A stretch of DNA of 60,282 bases from Chromobacterium aquaticum (GCF_021129195.1 NZ_JAJOHW010000004.1:1-60282), one strand, 5' to 3'; positions 47,172 through 56,218 are shown, numbered from the stretch's first letter. The notes: generated by a model from the sequence alone, not told the origin. Made by a program: numbers and translations.

Positions 47172-48092
47172 TCAGCGCGCGTTCAAGCCGTGGCCGGCAT
47201 CGCGGGCCGCCGCGCGCACCGCTTCCAGCAGCAGCCGCGCCTTGCGCGGAATGCGGCGGCTGGCGAAGACCGCGTGCATCTGCGGATTGTCGCCATGGCT
47301 GGAAACGATGCGGTAATCCGGGCACAGCCGCAGCAGCTGGCCGGCGCGCACCAGCGGCTCGGCCAGCCAATCGCCCATGCGCGCGATGCCCAGGCCGGCC
47401 TGCACCGCGTGGAGCACGGCGCTGCCGGAGCTGACGCGGTGCCAGGGCGTCAGATTAAGGCTGACCTGGTGGCCGGCGGAGACGAAGTTCCAGGCTTTCA
47501 GCACCCGCGGCGCGGAATGGATCAGCACGCGGTGTTCCGGCAGTTGCTCCGGCGTTTGCGGCGCGCCGTGACGCTCGACATAGGCGGGGCTGGCGTAGAG
47601 GTGGCGCTGGTAGTCCCACAGCGGGTAGCCGATCAGCTCGCTGGAGGCGGGGAAGGCGCCGCGGATGCTGAAGTCCAGTTTCTCGCGTATCGGGTCCAGT
47701 ATGGTGTCGCTATAGAGCACGTCGAAACGCAGTTCAGGATTGGCGTCGGCCATGTGCGCCAGCACTGGCGGCAATAGCGCGTGGCTCATCGCCTCCGGCG
47801 CGGAAAAGCGCAACAGGCCGCGCGGCGCCTCGCTCATGGCCGCCAGCTCGTCCTCGGCTTCTTCCTGCAGGTCCAGCATCTTGCGCGCCGAGGTGTAATA
47901 GCTTTCGCCGGCCAGGGTCAGGCTGAGCTGTTTTTGCGAGCGCGCCAGCAGGCTGTTGCCCAGCGCTTCTTCCAGCGCTTGCACCGCGCGGGTGGCGCTG
48001 CTGGGCGAGGTGCCCAGCTGGCGCGCGGCGGCGACAAAGCTTTTTCTTTCCACCACCGCGCAGAACACGCGCAATTCCCAAAGCGATTTCAT
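47172..48092 (-). CDS. LysR-family transcriptional regulator
   Basis: 306 residues. The N-terminal winged HTH reads LWELRVFCAVVERKSFVAAA and LGTSPSSATRAVQALEEALG. The linker helix and the effector domain (GLLRFSAPEAMSHALLPPVL onward) follow in the CrgA/AphB-like style. The start at 48092 has GAGG upstream; 48104 is a weaker alternative. It is divergent from the TSUP transporter gene with a palindromic site between them, so it most likely controls that gene. The inducer is unknown; the transporter family suggests a sulfur or organic-acid anion. Confidence 0.88.
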   Translation of the reverse strand: MKSLWELRVFCAVVERKSFVAAARQLGTSPSSATRAVQALEEALGNSLLARSQKQLSLTLAGESYYTSARKMLDLQEEAEDELAAMSEAPRGLLRFSAPEAMSHALLPPVLAHMADANPELRFDVLYSDTILDPIREKLDFSIRGAFPASSELIGYPLWDYQRHLYASPAYVERHGAPQTPEQLPEHRVLIHSAPRVLKAWNFVSAGHQVSLNLTPWHRVSSGSAVLHAVQAGLGIARMGDWLAEPLVRAGQLLRLCPDYRIVSSHGDNPQMHAVFASRRIPRKARLLLEAVRAAARDAGHGLNAR

Positions 48093-48112
48093 CTCCGGCC
48101 TCATTCAGATCA

Positions 48113-48140
48113 TTGCAATTTCCGCAATACGGTATTGCAA
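48113..48140. promoter_or_regulatory. LysR-type operator candidate
   Basis: TTGCAAT (48113-48119) and ATTGCAA (48134-48140) are a perfect 7-bp inverted repeat in the intergenic space between the divergent LysR and TSUP genes. A T-N11-A type site is contained within it. Confidence 0.5.
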
Positions 48141-48207
48141 GCATGCGCGGCTGGCAAGGCATAGAATATTGTCCTGATCGCAAGCGGCGTCTAGCCAGGA
48201 GAAGTGA

Positions 48208-48972
48208 ATGTTGTTGACCTTGAGTTTTCTGTGCGTGATTGCCTTTGCCGCCGGCCTGGTGGACGCCGCGGTGGGCGGCGGCGGCCTGATCCAGATTCCG
48301 GCGTTGTTCAGCGCCTTGCCCAATCTGGCACCGGCCACGGTGTTCGGTACCAATAAGCTGGCGGCGGCGATGGGCACGCTGTCCGCCGCGCGTTCCTATC
48401 TGAAGCGGGTCAAGGTGCCGTGGCGCTTGGTGTTGCCGGCGGCGGTGGCGGCCTTCTTCATGTCCATCGCCGGCGCGGCCACGGTCAGCTTGATCGATAA
48501 GGCGGTGTTGCGGCCCCTGGTGCTGGCGCTATTGGTGGTGATGGCGGTGTACACCTTGTGGAAGAAGGACTTCGGCTCCCTGCACAAGCCGGTGGCGATA
48601 GGGCGGCGCGAAATGGCGATAGGCATGGCCATAGGCGGCGCGATTGGTTTTTACGACGGCCTGTTCGGCCCCGGCACCGGCAGCTTCCTGATGTTCCTGT
48701 TCATCCGCTTCTTCGCTTTTGATTTTCTGCACGCCTCGGCCTCGGCCAAGGTGGTGAACCTGACCACCAATTGCGCGGCGCTGCTGTTCTTCATTCCGGC
48801 CGGCCATGTGCTGTTCCAGTACGCGCTGCCGATGGCGGTGTGCAATATGGCCGGCGCGACGGTGGGCACCTGGGTGGCGATGAAGAAGGGCACCGGCTTT
48901 GTACGGGTGTTGTTCCTGCTGCTGACCTCCACCTTGATCCTCAAGCTGGGCTGGGACATCTTCCACGGCTGA
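48208..48972 (+). CDS. TSUP-family (TauE/SafE) membrane transporter
   Basis: 254 residues with about eight membrane segments. The family repeats are visible: GLVDAAVGGGGLIQIPALFS (about 13-32) and GGAIGFYDGLFGPGTGSFLM (about 145-164), the latter with the GxxxGFxGGxxGxG-like turn. VFGTNKLAAAMGT is also typical. Members export or import sulfite, sulfoacetate or other small anions across the inner membrane. CAGGAGAAG precedes the ATG. Its TGA stop is directly followed by a solitary MITE-like end. Confidence 0.9.
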   Translation: MLLTLSFLCVIAFAAGLVDAAVGGGGLIQIPALFSALPNLAPATVFGTNKLAAAMGTLSAARSYLKRVKVPWRLVLPAAVAAFFMSIAGAATVSLIDKAVLRPLVLALLVVMAVYTLWKKDFGSLHKPVAIGRREMAIGMAIGGAIGFYDGLFGPGTGSFLMFLFIRFFAFDFLHASASAKVVNLTTNCAALLFFIPAGHVLFQYALPMAVCNMAGATVGTWVAMKKGTGFVRVLFLLLTSTLILKLGWDIFHG

Positions 48973-48990
48973 GAACCTGTTCAAGTCCGC
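48973..48990 (+). repeat. Solitary MITE-like end, copy G
   Basis: GAACCTGTTCAAG matches the end of copy F exactly over 13 bases and follows the TGA stop of the TSUP gene without a gap. No opposite end is found in the spacer to 49189. Confidence 0.55.
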
Positions 48991-49189
48991 CGCGCTTGGC
49001 TAGACCCGGCGCGGCGCGCGCTGTTTCGCCAAGCGCAGGCGCCGCGCTCCCTTCATTTCCTCCGCTGTTTTCCCTCTAGATCTCGCGCTGGCTGGCGGCA
49101 TCGTCAAAGGCTTTTGGGCCCTGCCGGCTTTTGAACTCTGGCGCTGCGTCCTTTATGATGCGGGTTGTTGTCATCTGCGCCGAGAGTTT

Positions 49190-49480
49190 ATGCATCCATC
49201 ACGTTGCCCGCCGGCCGCGCTGGCGCGGCATTTGCGCGAGCTGCCCAATATCGGCCCCAGCCTGGCCGAGGACTTGCGCCTGCTCGGCATCGACGAGCCG
49301 CGCCAATTGCGTGGCGCCGACCCCTTGCGGCTGTACCATCGCTTGTGCGAGCTCACCGGAGCGCGCCAGGACCCGTGCGTGCTGGACACGCTGATGTCGG
49401 TGGTGCATTACATGGACAGCGACGAGGCGCGGCCGTGGTGGAGCTTCACCGCCGAGCGCAAGGCGAAAGGCGGCTATTGA
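49190..49480 (+). CDS. Helix-hairpin-helix protein, Cdd1/pathogenicity-locus family
   Basis: 96 residues. LRELPNIGPSLAEDLRLLGI (about 15-34) is the HhH motif, followed by LRGADPLRLYHRLCELTGAR and a Trp-rich end (ARPWWSFTAERK). The family (Cdd1, sometimes called mitomycin-resistance-like) is small and probably DNA-binding. The TGA stop overlaps the ATG of the next gene (TGATG), tying it to the pqi operon, which is an unusual partner. Confidence 0.8.
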   Translation: MHPSRCPPAALARHLRELPNIGPSLAEDLRLLGIDEPRQLRGADPLRLYHRLCELTGARQDPCVLDTLMSVVHYMDSDEARPWWSFTAERKAKGGY

Positions 49481-50100
49481 TGGCGCGGCCGGACCCCGAA
49501 TTCAAATTGAGCGCCTGCCACGACTGCGATCTGCTGCTGCGGGTGCCGATCGTGGGCGAGGACCGGGTGTGCTGCCCGCGCTGCGGCGCCGTGGTGCACC
49601 GCTACGGCGCGCAGCGCCAGGACGCCGAGCTGGCGCTGCTGCTGACCGGGGTGATCGCCTTTCTGCTGGCCAATGTCTATCCGGTGGTGACGCTGGAGGC
49701 GGCCGGCGTCCGCAGCGCGGCCACCCTGTGGCAGACGGTGGTGGCGCTGGAGCGCCAGGGCATGCTGTCGGTGGCGATGCTGGTGATGTTCACCGGCATC
49801 GTGATGCCGTCGCTGGAGTTGGGCAGCATGCTCTATGTGCGGCTGCCGCTGGCCTTTGGTCACGTGCCGCGCGGCTTTCCCTGGCTGATGCGGTTGAAGA
49901 TATTGACCCGGCCATGGTGCATGGTGGAGGTGTTTTTGCTGGGCATCCTGGTGTCGCTGGTCAAACTGGTCAGTCTGGCCACCGTGCATGTGGGCGTGGG
50001 CCTGATGGCCTTGTTCGCCTTGATCATGCTGATGGCGGCCACCGCCAGCCGTTTCAATCCGGAAGATTTGTGGGAGCGTTATCAGCAATGTCGGGCTTAG
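49480..50100 (+). CDS. pqiA: Paraquat-inducible protein A, first half (separate ORF)
   Basis: 206 residues. A zinc-ribbon, CHDCDLLLRVP and CCPRCGAVVHRYG, precedes four membrane helices (ALLLTGVIAFLLANVYPVVT, VAMLVMFTGIVMPSLELGS, MVEVFLLGILVSLVKLVS, VGVGLMALFALIMLMAATAS). This equals the N-terminal half of E. coli PqiA (LetA-like). The protein partners the PqiB tunnel in moving lipids between the membranes. It overlaps the second half-gene by 13 bp. Confidence 0.85.
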   Translation: MARPDPEFKLSACHDCDLLLRVPIVGEDRVCCPRCGAVVHRYGAQRQDAELALLLTGVIAFLLANVYPVVTLEAAGVRSAATLWQTVVALERQGMLSVAMLVMFTGIVMPSLELGSMLYVRLPLAFGHVPRGFPWLMRLKILTRPWCMVEVFLLGILVSLVKLVSLATVHVGVGLMALFALIMLMAATASRFNPEDLWERYQQCRA

Positions 50101-50720
50101 AAGTGAAAACCGCTGCCGACGCCAGCTTGTGTCTATGCCACGGCTGCGGCCTTCTGTGCCGGATCGGTGAGGGCGCGCAAGCCTGCCCGCGCTGCCACGC
50201 CGCGCTGCACTCGCGCAAGCCGCACAGCCTGCAGCGCAGCTGGGCCTTGCTGCTGGCTGCGATGGTGGCCTATCTGCCGGCCAATCTGCTGCCTATCATG
50301 GAAACCTCCACCATCATGGGCATGCAGAACGACACCATCATGAGCGGGGTGGTGTATTTGTGGAAGTCCGGTTCCTGGCCGCTGGCGCTGGTGGTGTTCA
50401 CCGCCAGCGTGCTGGTGCCGCTGCTGAAGATTCTGGCCTTGCTCTTGCTGCTGGTGACGGTGCAGCTGGGCTCGGGCTGGGCGCCGCGGCAGCGCACGCG
50501 GCTGTATCGCATCGTCGAGGTGATAGGCCCGTGGTCGATGCTGGATATTTACGTGGTGGCCTTGATGGTGGCGCTGGTGCAATGGCAGTCGCTGGCGTCG
50601 ATCAAGGCGGGACCGGGGGCGATCGCCTTCGGCACGGTGGTGGTGCTGACCATGGTGGCGGCAATGAGTTTCGATCCCAGGCTGATCTGGGATCCGGTAA
50701 AGGAAGATGATGAGCAGTGA
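50088..50720 (+). CDS. pqiA: Paraquat-inducible protein A, second half (separate ORF)
   Basis: 210 residues with its own zinc ribbon, CHGCGLLCRIG and CPRCHAALHSRK. The helices include SWALLLAAMVAYLPANLLPI, LALVVFTASVLVPLLKILAL, DIYVVALMVALVQWQ and FGTVVVLTMVAAMSFDPR. METSTIMG and LIWD are typical PqiA features. In enterobacteria both halves form one chain of about 417 residues; here they are two overlapping ORFs. The ATG at 50088 lies inside the upstream gene, so translation is coupled. Confidence 0.85.
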   Translation: MSGLEVKTAADASLCLCHGCGLLCRIGEGAQACPRCHAALHSRKPHSLQRSWALLLAAMVAYLPANLLPIMETSTIMGMQNDTIMSGVVYLWKSGSWPLALVVFTASVLVPLLKILALLLLLVTVQLGSGWAPRQRTRLYRIVEVIGPWSMLDIYVVALMVALVQWQSLASIKAGPGAIAFGTVVVLTMVAAMSFDPRLIWDPVKEDDEQ

Positions 50721-52338
50721 TAAACCCGAAACCCCGGCCGAGGCCGACGACGATCTGCCGCTGGCGGTGCCGGTGAAGCGGCGGCGCTGGTCGCCCTCGC
50801 TGGTGTGGCTGATTCCGGTGCTGGCGGCGGTGATAGGCGGCTGGCTGGCGGTGAACGCCGTGCTGTCGCGCGGACCCACCATCACCATCGCCTTCCAGAA
50901 CGCGGAAGGCCTGGAGGCGGGCAAGACCCGCATCAAGTACAAGGATGTGGAAATCGGCGAGGTGAAGGCGGTGTCGGTGAGTCCGGATCGCCAGGCCATC
51001 CTGGTCACCGCCGAACTGAGCAAGAACGTGGATGACTACCTGGTGGCGGACAGCCGCTTCTGGGTGGTGCGGCCGCGCATCTCCGGCGGCAGCGTGTCCG
51101 GCCTGGGCACGGTGCTGGGCGGCTCCTACATCGGCATGGACGTGGGCAAGAGCAAGGAGCGCCGCACCGAGTTCAAGGGCCTGGAAGTGCCGCCCATCAT
51201 CAATGCGGACCTGCCGGGCAAGATGTTCGTGCTGCGCTCCGACAACCTGGGCTCGCTCAATGCCGGCTCGCCGGTGTATTTCCGCCGCGTGCCGGTGGGG
51301 CAGGTGGTGGGCTATGAGCTGGACCCTGCCGGCAGCGCGGTGAAGCTGTCGGTGTTCGTCAACGCGCCCTACGACCACTTCGTCACCGTCAACAGCCGCT
51401 TCTGGCATGCTAGCGGCATCGACGTGGCCATCGGCGCCAATGGCCTGAGCGTCAATACCCAGTCCTTGGCGGCGATCGCGCTGGGCGGCATCGCTTTCGA
51501 AACCCCGTTGAGCGACGGCCCGGACAAGACACCGGACGCCAAATACCTGTTCCTGCTCAATGAAACCCGCGAGAAGGCGCTGCAAAACCGCGACCGCGAA
51601 ACCCAGTCCTTCCGCTTGAAGTTCCGCCAGTCGGTGCGCGGCCTGACCGTGGGCGCGCCGGTGGATTTCCGCGGCATCACTTTCGGCGAGGTCACCGCCA
51701 TCGGCATCGAATACGCGGCGGATCGCAAGGATTTTGACATGACGGTGGATATCCGCACCTATCCCAGCCGGCTCAACACCTTGTCCGGCGACCATCGGCT
51801 GTCGGCGAAGATTTCGGTGGAATCGCTGGTGCGCAACGGTCTGCGCGCCCAGCTGCGTTCCGGCAGCCTGATCACCGGCCAGCTCTACGTGGCGCTGGAT
51901 TTCTTCCCCGAGGCCAAGCCCGCCAAGGTGGTGATGCGCAACGGCATGACCGAGCTGCCGACGCTGCCGGGCGATCTGGAGGAATTGCAGCGGGTGCTGC
52001 AGCGCATTGCGCGCCGTCTGGACAAAGTGCCGTTCGACAGCATAGGCGAGGAGCTGAATCAGTCGCTGAAATCGCTGCATCAGACGCTGGACGGCATGCG
52101 CAAGCTGTCGGAAAACATGGATGGCAAGGTATTGCCGCAGGCGGTGAAGACGCTGGAAGACTTGCAGAAAACCTTGGAAAGCACGCGTCAGACGATGCGG
52201 GCGGATTCGCCGCTGCAGCAGGACGTGCGCGCCGCGGCGCAGGAGGTGTCGGAAACCGCGCGCAGCTTCCGCGCCTTGGCCGACTATCTTGACCGGCATC
52301 CGGAGGCGCTGATCCGCGGCAAGGGAGATAAGAAATGA
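50707..52338 (+). CDS. pqiB: Intermembrane lipid transport protein PqiB (three MCE domains)
   Basis: 543 residues. One N-terminal anchor (SLVWLIPVLAAVIGGWLAVN, about 30-49) is followed by MCE domains: the first begins TITIAFQNAEGLEAGKTRIK (about 58), the second near 165-290, and the third begins FRLKFRQSVRGLTVGAPVDF near 305. A long C-terminal coiled coil follows (LEELQRVLQRIARRLDKV, QTLDGMRKLSENMDGKVLPQ). It forms the periplasm-spanning tube. It overlaps pqiA by 14 bp and pqiC by 4 bp. Confidence 0.92.
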   Translation: MMSSDKPETPAEADDDLPLAVPVKRRRWSPSLVWLIPVLAAVIGGWLAVNAVLSRGPTITIAFQNAEGLEAGKTRIKYKDVEIGEVKAVSVSPDRQAILVTAELSKNVDDYLVADSRFWVVRPRISGGSVSGLGTVLGGSYIGMDVGKSKERRTEFKGLEVPPIINADLPGKMFVLRSDNLGSLNAGSPVYFRRVPVGQVVGYELDPAGSAVKLSVFVNAPYDHFVTVNSRFWHASGIDVAIGANGLSVNTQSLAAIALGGIAFETPLSDGPDKTPDAKYLFLLNETREKALQNRDRETQSFRLKFRQSVRGLTVGAPVDFRGITFGEVTAIGIEYAADRKDFDMTVDIRTYPSRLNTLSGDHRLSAKISVESLVRNGLRAQLRSGSLITGQLYVALDFFPEAKPAKVVMRNGMTELPTLPGDLEELQRVLQRIARRLDKVPFDSIGEELNQSLKSLHQTLDGMRKLSENMDGKVLPQAVKTLEDLQKTLESTRQTMRADSPLQQDVRAAAQEVSETARSFRALADYLDRHPEALIRGKGDKK

Positions 52339-52928
52339 AGATCATCGCATTGAGCCTGACGGCGCTAGCGCTGCTGAGCGCCTGCGCGTCGTCGCCCACC
52401 ACTTTTCACCAACTGCGCCCGGCGTTGCCGGCCGCCAGCCAGAACCCGGCGCAGGGCGTCAGCGTGATGGTGGGCCCGGCCACGCTGCCGGCCGGCCTGG
52501 AGCGGCCGCAGCTGGTGGTGGAGGGCGCCGGCGGCAATATCGAGCTGCTGGATCTGCAGCGCTGGGCCGGTCCGCTGGACCGCATGTTGAGCCAGACGGT
52601 GGCGACCGATGTGTCCCGCGCCTTGGGCTTGGTCAGCGTCTACGCCTATCCGCAGCCGGGCATGGGCGGCGGCGATGTGCGGCTGCTGCTGGATGTGCGC
52701 CAGCTGCGGCTGCGTCCGGGGCGCGACGCGACGCTGGAGGTGGCTTGGCAGGCTGTGCCGGGTCGCGGCGAGCGCCAGCCGCTGGCCAGCGGCTATTTCA
52801 ACCGTAGCCAGCCGCTGGCCGCCACCGATGCCACGGCCGCCGCCGCGGCGCTGCAGGCGCTGGTGACGGAGCTGAGCCGGCAGTTGGCCGGCGACCTGGG
52901 GCCGGCGCTGGCGGCGTTCAAGCCTTAG
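52335..52928 (+). CDS. pqiC: Outer-membrane lipoprotein PqiC (YmbA)
   Basis: 197 residues. MKIIALSLTALALLSACASS contains a lipobox with the acylated Cys at 17. The ABC-type lipoprotein domain has VMVGPATLPAGLERPQLVVE and LLDLQRWAGPLDRMLSQTVA, the DUF330/PqiC signature. It caps the PqiB tube at the outer membrane. ATGA overlaps pqiB. Its stop TAG is TA of the MITE target TTA plus the first G of copy F. Confidence 0.9.
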   Translation: MKIIALSLTALALLSACASSPTTFHQLRPALPAASQNPAQGVSVMVGPATLPAGLERPQLVVEGAGGNIELLDLQRWAGPLDRMLSQTVATDVSRALGLVSVYAYPQPGMGGGDVRLLLDVRQLRLRPGRDATLEVAWQAVPGRGERQPLASGYFNRSQPLAATDATAAAAALQALVTELSRQLAGDLGPALAAFKP

Positions 52929-53067
52929 AACCTGTTCAAAGTCTGCTGCGCGTCGGCGATACGGCGTTGAAACCAAGCTCAAAATGCTCATGTACCAGGT
53001 GTACATTCCGCTTTTTCGCTTGTTTTCGCCTTGTCTCGCCCTTGCTCGCGAGACTTTGAACAGGCTC
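52928..53067 (-). mobile_element. MITE-like inverted-repeat element, copy F (inverted orientation)
   Basis: The ends GAACCTGTTCAAAGTCT and AGACTTTGAACAGGCTC are inverted repeats with one mismatch, and TTA is duplicated on both sides (52925-52927 and 53068-53070). The interior is the reverse complement of copies A, B, D and E. The right half could fold into a terminator-like hairpin for pqiC. Confidence 0.85.
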
Positions 53068-53110
53068 TTAGAAGCTAAAGGGCTTCAAGGTCTTTTTCGG
53101 CCTGGCGCGC

Positions 53111-53126
53111 GAGCGTAAACCGGTTC
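53111..53126 (+). repeat. Solitary MITE-like end, copy H
   Basis: GAGCGTAAACCGGTTC differs from the right end GATCGTAAACAGGTTC at two positions. It is followed by TTA, which is the TAA stop of the amidase gene on the minus strand. No left partner is found between here and copy F. Confidence 0.5.
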
Positions 53127-54629
53127 TTAAGGCGCCGGCGGTCGCCGTTGCGCCCAAGGCTGGGCCTGTTCCAGCTGGCGCGCCAGCCGCAGCAGCGTTA
53201 GCTCGTCGCCGCAACGGGCGACGAATTGCACGCCTATCGGCAGGCCGGCGGCGTTCCAGTGCAGCGGCACGCTCATCGCCGGCTGTCCGCTCATATTGAA
53301 TGGTATGGTCCAGCCCAGGTATTCCATCATCCGGCGCGAGGTTTCCGGGATCAGCTGGCCGAAGCGCAAGGTCCAGTCCCAGCCCAGCTTGCCCAGGACC
53401 CAGCGCGATAGCGTCGCTTCGGCCGGACTGGGTCCCAGGCTGCCGATCGGCGCCGGCGGCTGGTTCAGCGCGGGCGTGGCCAGCACGTCGTAGCCTTGAT
53501 GGAAGGCGTCCATCGTCCGGGTTTGCGACCAGATGAAGCCGCGCGCCCACGCCAGTTCGCCGGCGCTGAGCCGCTCGCCGTAACGCGCCAGCGCCCAGCT
53601 GGCCGGTTCCAATTGCGAATAGCGCGCGGCGGTGCCGGTCTGGCGCTCGATGTCGCGCAGCAGGCCGGCCATCTCGGCGCAGATCAGCACCAGCATCGCG
53701 CGCTGATAGTCTTCCGGCGGCGCCAGCGGCAGCTGGACTTCCTCCACTTCATGGCCCAGGCCGGCCAGCAGCGCCAGCGCGCCGTCCAGTGCGGCGGCGC
53801 AATCCGCGTGCAGCGCGCCGCCGAGAATGGGGCGCTTGGTCCAGGCGATGCGCAGCTTGCCGGGCTCGCGTTGGTGCGCGCCGAGAAAGTCTTGCTCCGG
53901 CGCCGGCCAGTAATAGGCTTCGCCGCCGCTGGGCTTGCCGGCCAGCAGGTCCAGCATCGCCGCGCTGTCGCGCACGCTGCGCGTCAGCGCGTGCTGGCAG
54001 ACCAGGCCTTGCCAGCCCTCGCTGTAATCCGGGCCGGCTGGGCTGCGGCCGCGGCTGGGCTTGAGGCCGAACACGCCGCAGTTGGAGGCGGGGATGCGGA
54101 TGGAGCCGCCGCCATCGCCGCCATGGGCGATGGGCACGATGCCGGCTGCCACCGCCGCGGCAGAGCCGCCGCTGGAGCCGCCCGGCGTCAGCGCCAGATT
54201 CCAGGGATTGCGGCTGGCACCGTAGACTTCGGATTCGGTATAAGGGCAGAGACCCAGTTCCGGCGTGGTGGTCTTGCCGATGAAGATCAGGCCGCCCTGG
54301 CGGTAGCGTCGGATGATCTCGGCGTCGCGCGGCGCGACATAGCCGTCGAACAGACGGCTGCCGTTGCGGGTGGGCACGCCGGCGATATCGGCCAGCAAGT
54401 CCTTGATCAAGACCGGGCTGCCGGCGAGCGGGCCGCCGCCCTGCGGCTGCGCCAATTGCGCTTGGGCCTGTTCCGGCAGCGGCAGGCATACCGCGTTCAG
54501 CGCCGGATTCCATCGTTCCAGCCTGGCCTGGGCGGCCGCCGTCGCCTCGCTGGCCGCGATCTCGCCGCTGGCGATCAGCTGGGCCAGGCCGATGCCGTCG
54601 TAGTCTTCGTATTCTTTGAAACAGATCAT
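53127..54629 (-). CDS. Amidase signature family enzyme
   Basis: 500 residues. The catalytic triad is visible: Lys in [15 protein letters not shown] (about 75), and the Ser pair in [16 protein letters not shown] (about 150-165) with [22 protein letters not shown] after it. The C-terminal region ends with [20 protein letters not shown]. It is a cytosolic hydrolase of amides or aryl-acylamides (6-aminohexanoate or nylon-oligomer type by similarity of layout); GatA is unlikely because gatB and gatC are absent. Its stop coincides with the TTA beside a solitary MITE end. Confidence 0.88.
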   Translation of the reverse strand: MICFKEYEDYDGIGLAQLIASGEIAASEATAAAQARLERWNPALNAVCLPLPEQAQAQLAQPQGGGPLAGSPVLIKDLLADIAGVPTRNGSRLFDGYVAPRDAEIIRRYRQGGLIFIGKTTTPELGLCPYTESEVYGASRNPWNLALTPGGSSGGSAAAVAAGIVPIAHGGDGGGSIRIPASNCGVFGLKPSRGRSPAGPDYSEGWQGLVCQHALTRSVRDSAAMLDLLAGKPSGGEAYYWPAPEQDFLGAHQREPGKLRIAWTKRPILGGALHADCAAALDGALALLAGLGHEVEEVQLPLAPPEDYQRAMLVLICAEMAGLLRDIERQTGTAARYSQLEPASWALARYGERLSAGELAWARGFIWSQTRTMDAFHQGYDVLATPALNQPPAPIGSLGPSPAEATLSRWVLGKLGWDWTLRFGQLIPETSRRMMEYLGWTIPFNMSGQPAMSVPLHWNAAGLPIGVQFVARCGDELTLLRLARQLEQAQPWAQRRPPAP

Positions 54630-54784
54630 GCCCGCTCCCTGTGATTTACATGGAATTTGCCGTCGTGTCGCTGCTCGCCATTGTAATGGATGGCTGTGTC
54701 TTGTTGTTCAAGTCGCAACAAAATAAAATCGCATGTGCTTGATTGTTGCTTGATGAAATGCATTTCAAATTTTTGGAGGTGGCG

Positions 54785-55648
54785 ATGCGGAATGAGGGAA
54801 GGCATGCCTGCGCAGCGCTGGTGCTGGCGGCATTGGCGAGTGGAGCGTCGGCGGTTGAGACGCCGGGGCGTTTGCGCGCCCAGGGCAAGGAGTCGGTATA
54901 CGCCTATGCCGAACTGGCCAAGGGGCGCGAGGTGTTCGACGCCTTCCGCGCGCTGGCACCGGGTGCCGAGCTGCGCTACCGCCTGTATCCGCATCCGCCG
55001 CGGCAGGGCGTGGGCCTGGCCTGGCGCGATGGCGGCGGCACCAAGGGCGCGTTGCGGCTGGCCGGCGACAACAGCTTCACCATGGCGCAACTGGCGGGGC
55101 TGGAGCGGCGCAATGCCTGGCTGGTGGCCAGCTTGCCGCCGGCGGAACTGAGCTGGCGGCCGGTGGTGCGCAGCAGCGGCCTGCCGGCCAATGTCCGGCG
55201 GCTGGGCGATTTGCGGTTGGAGTGCCTGGTGGGCGCGCAGAGCCGGGTCAGCCTGCGCGATGAGCGCAAAGTGGCCTGCCTGCCGCCGCCCAATGCCATG
55301 TGCCAGGATGATGTGGTGGCTTGCGCGCGGCGGGCCTCGGTGGCCTTGGGCGAGGTCATGCTCAAAGGGCTGACGCGCTTGCAGGGGGAGAAGAACCCCT
55401 ATGAGCAAGGGCGCGCCCAGTATCTGTTCATCGCGGACAAGCCGGTGTTCAGCGCCACCTTGCAGGAGGGCGGCCGGCAGTTCACCCTGCCGGCGATCTG
55501 GCTGTATGGCCGCGCCGAGCCATTCACGCCGTTTTTCCAATGGCCGTACCCGCGCGAGTATTTGTACTCGGTGCCGCTGGAGGTGGGCGAGTGGTCCGAT
55601 GACGCCTTGGTGGTGCTGGAGCCCATGGTGGCGGAGGGGGGCAAATGA
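54785..55648 (+). CDS. Secreted protein of unknown function
   Basis: 287 residues from an ATG with TTGGAGG upstream; the frame is open further upstream but without a good start. The signal peptide ends near LASGASAVE. The mature part is Arg- and Leu-rich, with four Cys (LECLVG, ACLPPPNAMCQDD, ACARRA) that probably form disulfides. There is a beta-rich C-terminal segment, RQFTLPAIWLYGRAEPFTPF. It overlaps the next gene by ATGA and is probably a periplasmic partner of that lipoprotein. No family was recognised. Confidence 0.7.
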   Translation: MRNEGRHACAALVLAALASGASAVETPGRLRAQGKESVYAYAELAKGREVFDAFRALAPGAELRYRLYPHPPRQGVGLAWRDGGGTKGALRLAGDNSFTMAQLAGLERRNAWLVASLPPAELSWRPVVRSSGLPANVRRLGDLRLECLVGAQSRVSLRDERKVACLPPPNAMCQDDVVACARRASVALGEVMLKGLTRLQGEKNPYEQGRAQYLFIADKPVFSATLQEGGRQFTLPAIWLYGRAEPFTPFFQWPYPREYLYSVPLEVGEWSDDALVVLEPMVAEGGK

Positions 55649-56046
55649 GGCCGGGACGGATATTGGCGCTATGCTGCGCCTGCTGGCTGAGCGCGTGCGC
55701 CAGCAGCGGCAGCCAGCAATTGGAAGGCGTGGACGAGCCGGCGGTGAAACGCGTGTTGCAGCGCGGCGGTGGCCGGCAAGAAGTGCTGGCGGCTTTCGGC
55801 GAGCCGCAGGACAGGATCAAGTTCGCCAATGAGCGCGAGCTATGGGTCTACAGCTACATTCAGTACCGGGCGCAATTGCAGAATTTCACCGATCTGGCGC
55901 CCTTGATCGGCGCGCAGAACCGCTTCGACAAAGAGCTGGTGCTGCTGTTCGATCCCGGCGGCAAGGTGCTGCAATGGCGGCTGTCCACCCGCGAGGAAGT
56001 GCGCGGCACCGGGCTGCTGAACCAGCCGCTGCCTGACGAGCGCTGA
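55645..56046 (+). CDS. Small outer-membrane lipoprotein, SmpA/BamE-like fold
   Basis: 133 residues. MRPGRILALCCACWLSACAS carries a lipobox (LSAC). The mature domain has VKRVLQRGGGRQEVLAAFGE and PQDRIKFANERELWVYSYI, then FDPGGKVLQWRLSTRE. This is the helix-turn-strand pattern of SmpA/OmlA-type proteins (xxGxTxxxVxxxxGxPxxx). It is coupled to the upstream secreted protein by ATGA. It is not the main BamE of the cell as far as context shows. Confidence 0.75.
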   Translation: MRPGRILALCCACWLSACASSGSQQLEGVDEPAVKRVLQRGGGRQEVLAAFGEPQDRIKFANERELWVYSYIQYRAQLQNFTDLAPLIGAQNRFDKELVLLFDPGGKVLQWRLSTREEVRGTGLLNQPLPDER

Positions 56047-56089
56047 GCGGCGACGAGGATGCCGCGTAGCCAGTTGCGGCGGCATCCCC

Positions 56090-56204
56090 TACAATAGGGG
56101 CAAAATGCAACAGCGGACTTGACGATGGCTTGCGGTTTGGCCTGCTTCTCGCCTTGAGTGCGAGGGCCGGCGCGAATGCCGCGGCGCGCGCAAGCCGCTT
56201 TTTT
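56090..56204 (+). promoter_or_regulatory. Leader with terminator-like hairpin before the pseudouridine synthase gene
   Basis: TACAAT (56090-56095) could be a -10 box. About 100 bp later GCGGC/GCCGC (56181-56198) is followed by TTTTTT, a short intrinsic terminator only 15 bp before the gene. GGCTTGCG (56127-56134) is complementary to CGCAAGCC (56189-56196), which overlaps the terminator arm and could act as an antiterminator. A 10-codon ORF ([10 protein letters not shown]) lies in between. It may be an attenuator or a small RNA. Confidence 0.35.
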
Positions 56205-56218
56205 ATTGGCGGAATGAA

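Noticed and set aside
53127-54629. GatA subunit of the amidotransferase
   Set aside because: The amidase signature is shared, but gatB and gatC are absent and the C-terminal half is of the general amidase type.
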